A DNA stretch of 64,000 bases from Arenibacter antarcticus (lineage in GTDB: Bacteria; Bacteroidota; Bacteroidia; Flavobacteriales; Flavobacteriaceae), in the NCBI RefSeq assembly GCF_041320605.1, contig NZ_CP166679.1, positions 3,892,001 through 3,956,000 on the forward strand. Reading direction: 5' to 3'. The notes under the pieces are model-generated. The model was not told the origin of the DNA. It did no database searches and saw nothing but the letters and a program-made list of their open reading frames with translations. A program made the position numbers and the translations under genes. This document shows, piece after piece, positions 1 to 7,333 of this stretch (position 1 is its first letter; every line of letters begins with the position of its first letter).

Positions 1-15
1 AAAATTTAAAAATCA

Positions 16-364
16 TTAATCCTTAAGGGATTCTATAGCTATTACAAACCGATAGTTCATATCAGATTTGAGTACTCGATTATAGGCTTTGTTACTATCT
101 TTTATACTGATAGGCCCTATATCCGATACAATATTATGCCCCCACAAAAATCCAGTATCTCTTGCTATTATTTAATTCCACCTTTCAATGATCTTGCTAT
201 CCGTTTTTTTTCCTCGTTAATACCGCCACTATGAACGGGTTTTACACCAGGCGCCATTTCTACGACACGACCTATGATTTCATGCCCGGAAACTATCGGA
301 TGGTTAGAGTTCTTCCAATCGTTTCGTGATGTATGGATACCATTATGGCAGACCCCGCAATGGG
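16..364 (-). pseudogene. Decayed zinc-dependent alcohol dehydrogenase (YahK/AdhC-like), internally deleted
   Basis: Translation of the minus strand gives two recognisable parts of a medium-chain zinc alcohol dehydrogenase. The first, about 359 to 240, contains CGVCHNGIHTSRNDW and SGHEIIGRVVEM, the zinc/substrate-site region of the family. The reading frame then jumps straight to a near C-terminal segment (KRIARSLKGGIK), so most of the Rossmann domain is missing. Two consecutive stops (168-170 and 165-167) follow, then QEILDFCG, a frame change near position 140, and HNIVSDIGPISIKD up to the stop at 16-18. The true N-terminus is absent: homology begins at the end of the metal ATPase reading frame, so the ATPase gene and the remnant directly abut. 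Deletion, tandem nonsense codons and a frameshift together leave no functional product. Family assignment is from remembered motifs. Confidence 0.82.
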
Positions 365-2365
365 TTATATACTCTCTTCCAAATCATAACGCAGCAGCCT
401 TAGCGCATTTAACACTACCACAAGGGTAGAACCTTCATGAATTGCTACGGCAACTCCAATATTTGCAAGTCCAAAGATGGTAGCAGGCACCAATAATGCC
501 ACAACTCCCATACTTATCCATAAATTCTGTTTTATAATTCGTCTAGATTCGCGGCTCAACCCGATAACAAAAGGCAGGCTTTCTATCTTGTCCGACATCA
601 GTGCCACATCTGCAGTTTCCAGAGCAACATCGCTACCTGCAGCACCCATAGCGATTCCAACAGTACTAACTGCCATAGCGGGGGCATCATTAACACCATC
701 CCCTACCATGGCAACCTTGGCATTGTCCTTTTTTAATTCTTGAATGGCTTTCACCTTATCTTCTGGAAGTAGATTCCCTTTGGCATTGGTTAGGCCAATT
801 TGCTTGGCTATGGAATCGCCCACCCGTTGATGGTCTCCCGTAAGCATGATCATTTGTTTTATACCAATTTTCTTTAATTGCAATAACGTTGAGGCTGCCG
901 TTTTTCTGGGCACATCCATAACACTTATTAATCCTATCAATATAGTGTTGTAGCCCACCAGCATCACCGTATTTCCATAGTGCAGCAATTCTTCCATTTG
1001 TCGGTGTGTTTCTTGGTCTACGGGAATTTTGGCATCATTCATCATTTGTACATTGCCTATGTACACTTGTCCACCATTATAATCAGCCGTTACTCCTTTT
1101 CCTTGAATGGCCTGAATATGGGAAGATTTATGTCCGTTTTTAGCACCGAAATCTGCCATTATATCTTTGGAGATGGCTCTGGCTAAAGGATGGTTACTTA
1201 AGCTTTCTACATCTAAAACCAATTCCAAAAACTCCTGTTTATCAAATCCGTTCAGAGGCAAGATATTCGTCAACTTTGGCTTTCCTTCTGTAAGCGTCCC
1301 AGTCTTATCGAAAGCGATTATTTTAAGGGTTCCCATATCCTCTAATGCGCGACCTCCTTTTATAAGGACCCCTTTCTTGGCTGCCCTTGCAATGGCACTT
1401 AATACGGCACTAGGCGTAGAAATCGCCAAGGCGCATGGACTAGAGGCGACAAGTACGCTTATGGCCCTGTATAGGCTTTCCCTTATTGTTTCGTCTATGA
1501 CCAAATGGGCGAAGGATAAAGTTATTACCAAAATAATTACCGATGGAACAAACCATTTTTCGAACTTTTTGGTCTGTACTTGAGTAGGCGATTTTTTGGT
1601 CTCTACTTCGCTTACCATTTTTATTAGCCGTGAAATGGTAGCATCTTTATTTAGTTTTAATACCCGTATCTCAATAAGGTTATCGCCATTTAGAGTTCCT
1701 GTAAAGACCACATTGGACGAATCTATCTCATTAAATTTTGGCAATTTTGCATCTGGGGCAATAGCCGTTTTGTCTATCGGCATGCTTTCTCCGGTTATTG
1801 AGGATTGGTCTATACTGCTACTTCCCTTTACAATTACTCCATCTGCCGATATTTTACTATTAGGTTTTACTACAATAATGTCATCTAGCTGTAAATCTTC
1901 TACAGCAACTTCAACGGTAGCGGATCCTTTTCGTACCAATGCAGTCTTTGGGGAGAGTTCTCCCAGCGCTTCAATGGATTTGGTAGCCTTGTTCAGTGCG
2001 TGGTGTTCCAGGGCATGCCCCAAGCTGAACAAGAATAACAATAATGCTCCCTCTGCCCAACTATCTATATAGGCCGCCCCTATAGCGGCGGCAATCATTA
2101 GAAAATCGATTTCAAACTCTCCTTTCCTTGTTTTTTCTATCGCTTCTAACAAGGTGAAATAGCCTCCAAAAAAATAGGCTAGTATATAACTGGCTAGGGA
2201 AGTCCACTCGGCCAAGGGGGTCAGTTTTGATAAAATTAAACCTAAAAAAAAGAATACTCCACTTATTATAGCAAAGTATAATTCTGTTTTTTCCCCAAGA
2301 ATCCCTCCGTGTTGGTGGTCGTTATTGTGGCTACTTTTATTTGTTTGAGATTGTGTGATTTCCAT
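365..2365 (-). CDS. Heavy-metal P1B-type ATPase, SPC class (PIB-4, CoaT/CtpD-like)
   Basis: A 666-residue ATP-driven metal exporter of the inner membrane. The P-type signature DKTGT lies near residue 351, the TGES actuator motif near 190, and the hinge GDGVNDAP near 555. The transmembrane metal site reads SPC (near 308) rather than CPC, and the last membrane helices contain HEGST (near 641). Both are hallmarks of the PIB-4 subgroup, which transports cobalt, iron or zinc. There is no N-terminal HMA domain, only a short His-containing tail (SHNNDHQHGG), as expected for PIB-4. The stop codon abuts a decayed alcohol dehydrogenase. No regulator or accessory efflux gene is nearby. Metal specificity cannot be settled from sequence; the transporter class is confident. 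Confidence 0.93.
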   Translation of the reverse strand: MEITQSQTNKSSHNNDHQHGGILGEKTELYFAIISGVFFFLGLILSKLTPLAEWTSLASYILAYFFGGYFTLLEAIEKTRKGEFEIDFLMIAAAIGAAYIDSWAEGALLLFLFSLGHALEHHALNKATKSIEALGELSPKTALVRKGSATVEVAVEDLQLDDIIVVKPNSKISADGVIVKGSSSIDQSSITGESMPIDKTAIAPDAKLPKFNEIDSSNVVFTGTLNGDNLIEIRVLKLNKDATISRLIKMVSEVETKKSPTQVQTKKFEKWFVPSVIILVITLSFAHLVIDETIRESLYRAISVLVASSPCALAISTPSAVLSAIARAAKKGVLIKGGRALEDMGTLKIIAFDKTGTLTEGKPKLTNILPLNGFDKQEFLELVLDVESLSNHPLARAISKDIMADFGAKNGHKSSHIQAIQGKGVTADYNGGQVYIGNVQMMNDAKIPVDQETHRQMEELLHYGNTVMLVGYNTILIGLISVMDVPRKTAASTLLQLKKIGIKQMIMLTGDHQRVGDSIAKQIGLTNAKGNLLPEDKVKAIQELKKDNAKVAMVGDGVNDAPAMAVSTVGIAMGAAGSDVALETADVALMSDKIESLPFVIGLSRESRRIIKQNLWISMGVVALLVPATIFGLANIGVAVAIHEGSTLVVVLNALRLLRYDLEESI

Positions 2366-3096
2366 TGATTTATTTAATTACTTTCAAAAATACCACTTAT
2401 GTTCTTGCAATGGTTGTGCATTTAATGATTACATTATCACAAATACCATTTAACAACCTATTCACTTCTTCTGGTAAATCTATCTAGAAGGTTTATCGTA
2501 GGGATTCTAGGTTTCGTAAGGCATGTAGTTAGAGTGTATTGGAGGAATTCTAGTCCGTCCTCATTATTACTCCAAAGTGTTTATGTTACGATTTCTTATA
2601 ACAAAACGGCTAAGTTAAAGAAGTTTTGGACAAAGGTTTTAGCACTTCAAAATTAAGCACAAATATTTATTTTTCTACAATGTAGCTACTCTAGAGAAAG
2701 AGAAATGAACATTAATCGGGTTAGCAATTAATGCACTAAAAAAAACCTGTCCCTCTAAAATAACGAGACAGATTAAACTATGCTTTTTTCAAAAGGAATA
2801 GATCTAAAGCCCTGTAGACCTATTTAATAGGAAAATCCAAATTCATAATACCTGCTTAAAATCTTAAAGCAAAACTAATATATCTATCCTTCCACCACAA
2901 CTAAAGGTGAATAGTCCTATAATTGCTTATTCTTCCTTCTGTAGCAAAAATCATAATTTATCTCCTACCATGGTAGGCTAGTATGAAATTGACGTTCAAA
3001 CTAATATTCCTAATCATCTTTAATAACGTCATCTTTATTTTAAATTTGTCATCAAACAGAATTCCATCATTGTAAACCACACATTATATATTTTCC
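2366..3096. other. 731-bp intergenic region, no intact gene
   Basis: No intact gene is visible between the ATPase and the pseudouridine synthase. On the minus strand just upstream of the ATPase, 2397-2483 is a 28-codon open run bounded by stops, with protein-like composition (IDLPEEVNRLLNGICDN and more). It may be the tail of a lost gene. Around 2749-2773 there is a weak CTGTC/GACAG inverted repeat. A TAnnTTTG octamer at 3041-3048 may serve the downstream gene. Confidence 0.5.
3041..3048 (+). promoter_or_regulatory. Possible -7 promoter box (TAAATTTG)
   Basis: A perfect TAnnTTTG octamer sits 48 bases before the start codon of the pseudouridine synthase gene. No TTG/TTTG was seen at the expected -33 spacing, and chance matches are frequent in AT-rich DNA, so this is weak. 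Confidence 0.3.
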
Positions 3097-3684
3097 ATGG
3101 CTCTTACCCCTCATTTTCATTATAAAATTTACAAGCCTTTTGGAATCTTGAGCCAATTGATTTCCAACGATGCCAAGGAAGCAAGGAACAAGAGGTTTTT
3201 GGGAGAATTACATTCCTTTCCGGAAGATATAATGCCAGTGGGGAGGTTGGACGAAAAATCCGAGGGGCTATTATTGCTAACTACCGATGGCAAGCTCAGC
3301 GACAATATTAATCGGATGGGAATAGAAAAGGAATATTATGTGCAATTGGACGGGGAGATTACGCAAGACGCAATGGAAAACTTAAAAAATGGAGTTGAAA
3401 TTGGATTTCATGGAAAAAAATATATCACCAAACCATCAAAACCCCAATATCTGAAGGTGTCCCCTACCCTTTTTGAACCAAATCCCAAACTTAGAATCGG
3501 GAGACATAGGCCAACTTCATGGATAAGTATTACGATTACGGAGGGGAAATTTAGACAAGTACGCAAAATGACTGCAGCAGTGGGTTTCCCGACCCTGAGA
3601 TTGATCAGGGTAAGGATTGGAAACGTGAACCTGGGGAATTTGGCACCAGGTGCTGTGGTTCCACTAAAGGAAATTTTCTTATAA
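3097..3684 (+). CDS. RluE-like pseudouridine synthase (RsuA/RluE family)
   Basis: A 195-residue RNA pseudouridine synthase. It isomerises a specific uridine in ribosomal RNA, probably 23S given its resemblance to RluE. The catalytic motif GRLDEKSEGLLLL lies at about residues 48-60, with Asp near 51 as the expected nucleophile. KEYYVQLDG and GKFRQVRKM are further family motifs. The protein starts directly in the catalytic fold and lacks an S4 RNA-binding domain, as RluE does. It is a single gene, convergent with the MDR oxidoreductase; the stops are only about 15 bases apart with no hairpin between. The exact target uridine cannot be deduced. Confidence 0.88.
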   Translation: MALTPHFHYKIYKPFGILSQLISNDAKEARNKRFLGELHSFPEDIMPVGRLDEKSEGLLLLTTDGKLSDNINRMGIEKEYYVQLDGEITQDAMENLKNGVEIGFHGKKYITKPSKPQYLKVSPTLFEPNPKLRIGRHRPTSWISITITEGKFRQVRKMTAAVGFPTLRLIRVRIGNVNLGNLAPGAVVPLKEIFL

Positions 3685-3699
3685 CAATCTAAATTAACC

Positions 3700-4695
3700 C
3701 TATTCCATAGAGAGCTTATAATCATGTTTTAGGGTAATAACCACACTGCCAACCTTATGTCCTTCATCTACGTATCTATGTGCAGCCGTAATTTCGGTCA
3801 CCCTATATTTTCTGTCAATTACGGGTATAATTTTCCCTTGTTCTAATAAATCCACTATAAATTGTAGGTCTTGTTTATTAAATAAGGCCACTCCCGTTTT
3901 CAATTTTTTATTGCCTTTTAAGGCAGTCAAAGGCATAATAAAAAAATAATGCAGTTTTGCTACTGCGGTCAAAAATGTGCCTTTAGGGGTTAGACTCGAC
4001 CTACAAGATGAAAAGGAAAGATTCCCCAAAGTATCGAAGATTAGATCGTATTGAGTGTTGCTTTTGGTGAAATTGGACTTAGTATAATCAATTACGTCAT
4101 CAGCCCCCAAAGAGGTTACTAGATCTCTATTTTTAGTGCTACATATTCCAGTTACCTTGGCCCCGTAATATTTTGCCAGCTGTATGGCAAATGTTCCCAA
4201 ATCCCCAGATGCCCCATTTACAAGAACTTTCTGATCTGCCTTAATTTTTCCAAAATCGCGTAAGAATTTTAGGGAGGTCAAAGCGCCAAAGGGTATGGCT
4301 GCCGCCTCGTCAAAACTAATATTGGCGGGTTTTTTTACGATAGCTCCCCTTTCTGGAACCACAACATAATCTGCATAGCATCCAAATGATTCAGTTGCCC
4401 CAAAAACCATATCTCCTTTGTTAAACATTTTTACCTTAGCGCCTATAGCTTCTATTTCCCCAGCGAAGATTCCCCCTAAAATTGGATTTCTAGGTTTGTT
4501 AAATCCGAACATTAGTCGACTGATAAATTCAAAGCCAAAAGGAATGTTCATACCCCTAATCCGAGCATCCCCTGAGGTAACCGCAGTAGCGTATACCCTT
4601 AAGAGGATCTCATGATCTTTGGGAGCAGGTTTATTAACTTTGTGAATTTTAAGGACTTCAGGTGGTCCATACTTGGTGGTGATGACTGCTTTCAT
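3700..4695 (-). CDS. Zinc-independent MDR oxidoreductase (quinone oxidoreductase-like)
   Basis: A 331-residue medium-chain dehydrogenase/reductase of the NAD(P)-dependent quinone reductase type. The N-terminus MKAVITTKYGPPEVL is the typical first strand of the family. The Rossmann NAD(P) site is NGASGDLGTFAIQLAKYYGA near residues 145-165. The Cys/His zinc ligands of alcohol dehydrogenases are absent. I chose the ATG at 4695 because seven extra residues from an upstream start at 4716 precede the conserved beginning. Substrate is unknown: candidates are quinones, enones or aldehydes. It is the only gene on its strand here, with no evident operon partner. Confidence 0.88.
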   Translation of the reverse strand: MKAVITTKYGPPEVLKIHKVNKPAPKDHEILLRVYATAVTSGDARIRGMNIPFGFEFISRLMFGFNKPRNPILGGIFAGEIEAIGAKVKMFNKGDMVFGATESFGCYADYVVVPERGAIVKKPANISFDEAAAIPFGALTSLKFLRDFGKIKADQKVLVNGASGDLGTFAIQLAKYYGAKVTGICSTKNRDLVTSLGADDVIDYTKSNFTKSNTQYDLIFDTLGNLSFSSCRSSLTPKGTFLTAVAKLHYFFIMPLTALKGNKKLKTGVALFNKQDLQFIVDLLEQGKIIPVIDRKYRVTEITAAHRYVDEGHKVGSVVITLKHDYKLSME

Positions 4696-4924
4696 ATATA
4701 TTAGGACGAGAATCAAACTGATTTGTTACATAATCAATTGATTTACTGATGAGTACTAGTCCCTGATTTTATGTTATCTAGTGTAAAGCAGAAACTTAAA
4801 GCTACACCTAATAAGGAAGTTAATTAGTTAGAATAACTAGTGATTGCGTAGAGGTTTGGCATTGCGTTTTTAGGGTAACGATCATAACTTATACCTTAAA
4901 AACATACACTATAGATCAAAGAAT

Positions 4925-5632
4925 CTAATGGCTCCGCTTATCTCTAGTAAAGGGAACAAACCGGACGGGTTCCAAAATATCTTTCTTAAGTTTTCCGTCA
5001 GTTTTGGTAAACTTAATCAAATAAGTTCCTCCATGGCTGTCATCTACTGGAATAACCATTCTACCGCCATTTTTTAATTGACGAATCAGGGGTTCCGGAA
5101 CTTCTTCTGCACCAGCAGTAACCATTATAGCATCAAATGGGGCCTTCTCTGGCCACCCGTGATACCCGTCTCCCCACTTAACGGTTACATTGTCATACCC
5201 CAAAGTATCCAATCTATTTTTTGCAGAATAAGCCAATTCCTTAATTATTTCAATGGTATAAACTGAATCCACAATTTTGGCCAGAACGGCAGCTTGATAT
5301 CCAGATCCCGTACCAATCTCCAAAACATTATCGGCTGGACTTAAGTTTAAGGTTTCGGTCATAAAGGCTACGATATAGGGTTGGGATATGGTCTGTCCAT
5401 TTCCTATGGGCAAGGCACTATCGTTATACGCCTGTCGCATGTTTTTTTTCGGGACAAATTTATGCCTTGGGACTTGTTGCATGGCCTCTATTGTGGAGGG
5501 GTCCTTTATTCCTCTGGCAAGAAGTTGTGTATGTACCATATTTCCTCTTTCTATCGCCCTGTTTTCTTGTGCCATCGCAACAGTTTTAATGAAAAAAGCA
5601 AATCCCAATAGTAAGATATAAGATATGCGCAT
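4925..5632 (-). CDS. pcm: Exported protein-L-isoaspartate O-methyltransferase
   Basis: A 235-residue S-adenosylmethionine-dependent enzyme that methylates isoaspartyl residues so that damaged proteins can be repaired. The SAM-binding motif VLEIGTGSGYQAAVL is near residues 103-117, and PIGNGQTISQPYIVA is the PCMT substrate region. The protein begins with a hydrophobic signal sequence ending near AMAQ (about residue 22), so it is predicted to act in the periplasm. That is a recurring variant in flavobacteria, whereas the classical enzyme is cytosolic. How SAM would reach the periplasm is unclear, so the segment might instead anchor the protein. A TAAATTTG box on the minus strand (5646-5639) ends seven bases before the ATG and could give a nearly leaderless transcript. 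Confidence 0.9.
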   Translation of the reverse strand: MRISYILLLGFAFFIKTVAMAQENRAIERGNMVHTQLLARGIKDPSTIEAMQQVPRHKFVPKKNMRQAYNDSALPIGNGQTISQPYIVAFMTETLNLSPADNVLEIGTGSGYQAAVLAKIVDSVYTIEIIKELAYSAKNRLDTLGYDNVTVKWGDGYHGWPEKAPFDAIMVTAGAEEVPEPLIRQLKNGGRMVIPVDDSHGGTYLIKFTKTDGKLKKDILEPVRFVPFTRDKRSH

Positions 5633-5983
5633 CTAATTCAAATTTAGAAAAGGGGCTATTTCATTCCTTTAAGATACGATATTGTTTTCAATCTAAAAAG
5701 TTGGTAGACCTAAAAGAAAATAGCGCCCAATTCAATTATTTCGCCACCCATTTTAGAGGTTCTTAACAGTGCTCCAACCTTTGTTAGAGAACCATTAGTT
5801 TTAATATAAAATTAAATAATTTTCATAAATAATTATTAATCAAGATATTACGTTTTATATTGACCTGTTTCATAAATCGAAAATGTTAAATTATCTATAA
5901 AACAGTACCTTTTTATACATAGTACTGTAACAAAATTAAACTCCCTTCGTCTTCTTAGTGTAAACCATCAAAAAACAAACATC
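5633..5983. other. 351-bp AT-rich divergent intergenic region
   Basis: No gene is seen. This region lies between the isoaspartyl methyltransferase (minus) and the mini-ORF pair (plus) and should carry both promoters. A TAAATTTG octamer faces the methyltransferase. On the plus strand I find only an imperfect TACCTTTT before the mini-ORFs. Confidence 0.5.
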
Positions 5984-6112
5984 ATGCAAGCATTACATCA
6001 ACATCTAAAACGTCCTAAAATATATTTCAAAAGTGAATTTGGTTGGACCACAGACAGATGGTACGACCAGAGAAATGAAACTAAAAGAATTACTAATCTT
6101 ATAAAAATTTAA
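5984..6112 (+). CDS. Putative 42-residue small protein, unknown function
   Basis: An ATG-initiated mini-ORF encoding 42 residues, beginning MQALHQHLKRPKIYF and containing GWTTDRWYDQRNET. It is basic and aromatic-rich, with no signal peptide or membrane segment. It is followed five bases after its stop by a second mini-ORF and then, 48 bases after that, by a strong terminator. This layout suggests a real small bicistronic transcript rather than noise. No family is recognised. Conservation of the reading frame in related genomes would decide whether it is translated. Confidence 0.45.
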   Translation: MQALHQHLKRPKIYFKSEFGWTTDRWYDQRNETKRITNLIKI

Positions 6113-6117
6113 TCATC

Positions 6118-6231
6118 ATGAGAGCATCCAACACACAAACAGCAACAGAGTCCAAAACCTTCAACTATTTTTCCACGTTTAGGGGCTGTAAAAGAGTACA
6201 ATGGGCACAGTACAGAAACTTTAATCGTTAA
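6118..6231 (+). CDS. Putative 37-residue small protein, unknown function
   Basis: A second mini-ORF, 37 residues, starting five bases after the first one stops. It begins MRASNTQTATESKTFN and ends CKRVQWAQYRNFNR. Like its neighbour it is basic and ends in a Trp/Tyr/Arg/Asn-rich stretch; the two share a loose W-x(1-2)-Q-x(0-1)-RN pattern (WYDQRN and WAQYRN), which may hint at relatedness. The only following element before the convergent gene is the terminator at 6279-6315. Function is unknown and translation unproven. Confidence 0.42.
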   Translation: MRASNTQTATESKTFNYFSTFRGCKRVQWAQYRNFNR

Positions 6232-6278
6232 TAGAGCATACTATTCCTACGGCAATTGAAAACGCCAAGTTTAAACAC

Positions 6279-6315
6279 AAAGGGACCGATTTAATTTTAG
6301 ACCGGTCCCTTTTTA
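6279..6315. terminator. Bidirectional intrinsic terminator
   Basis: A 10-bp perfect inverted repeat, AAAGGGACCG and CGGTCCCTTT, with a 14-base loop is followed by a T run. It lies between the plus-strand mini-ORFs and the minus-strand DUF1080 gene and could end both transcripts. Confidence 0.85.
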
Positions 6316-6336
6316 TATGTAGTACATTTATAGTAT

Positions 6337-7035
6337 TTACTCTGATCCCTTTTCGCTCAATTCGCTAATAGGTGTGAGCACTATTTTTCTGAACTCTACT
6401 TCTGCTCCCTCCGCCTGTACCGCTATCTGACCCCTATTGGCCGTTGCATTATAGCCGTGATTTACCAAATCTCCATTCAACCAGACCTTAATTTCATTAT
6501 TAAGACATTCAATAGTCATATAATTCCATTCCCCTAACGCATTTTCCGATCCATCAGTTAGGTTTTTGATCCTCCTTAATTTCCCTTCTATAACACCCCA
6601 TTTCTCTTTTGGGCCTCTTCTCTCCTCCATATTGTCTGTTGTAATATCTTCAACAATACACCAAAAGTCACCTGCATTTTCATGCATCATTTGTATTTCA
6701 ATAGATTTAGGGAACATATCATAAAGCGATCTTGGTGTTGAGGCAAATACCAATACTCCACAATTTCCTGGCTTACCAGGAAATCTATAGTCAACCTCCA
6801 GTCTAAAATTGGAATAGTTGGCATCTGTAACTAGGTGGCCTTGTGGTATTCCTAGGCTAACCAATTGCTTGTCGCGAACTATAAATGGAATTATGGCCTT
6901 TGGATCGCGATCCATTTCTGGCACATCTATATGCCAGCCAGTAAGATCCACACCATTAAAAAGATCAATGGATTCTTGAGCCTTACACAACCCCATTGCG
7001 GCAATAAGTAAAAAACCAAACAATAAACTCCTCAT
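6337..7035 (-). CDS. Secreted DUF1080 (3-keto-disaccharide hydrolase-like) protein
   Basis: A 232-residue exported protein. The signal peptide MRSLLFGFLLIAAMGLCKAQ is followed directly by SIDLFNGVDLTGWHI, the signature opening of DUF1080, a concanavalin-like beta-sandwich now described as 3-keto-disaccharide hydrolase. The remainder (NFRLEVDYRFPGKPGNCGVLV, VNHGYNA, GQIAVQAEGAEVEFR) follows the family to the end, so the protein is one full domain. It probably acts on keto-sugars or polysaccharide fragments in the periplasm or outside. It stands alone, with no sugar-utilisation neighbours, so its substrate is open. Confidence 0.88.
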   Translation of the reverse strand: MRSLLFGFLLIAAMGLCKAQESIDLFNGVDLTGWHIDVPEMDRDPKAIIPFIVRDKQLVSLGIPQGHLVTDANYSNFRLEVDYRFPGKPGNCGVLVFASTPRSLYDMFPKSIEIQMMHENAGDFWCIVEDITTDNMEERRGPKEKWGVIEGKLRRIKNLTDGSENALGEWNYMTIECLNNEIKVWLNGDLVNHGYNATANRGQIAVQAEGAEVEFRKIVLTPISELSEKGSE

Positions 7036-7333
7036 AGGTACAATTTAAAATACGCTTAATATTCATCTAGAAGATATAAGGTAAATATAAACTTTGATTT
7101 GAAGGAAGTAAAATCTATAACTTATTCTAGAGGGTACTTATATAAATGAAAAATTTTATTAAATAAAAGTAGTTTCTTGCCTATATTAGGTTCCGATTAA
7201 AATAGAACTGCACTGTTGATTTCCTTTCTTCTGCAATGGAACTTTAGTTTAAGTCTTCTATAAAAACCTCAATTTTAATTGTATTTGTTACCTAATGAAG
7301 TACACTAGGTTCGCGTAAAATTGAGTACTTTGC

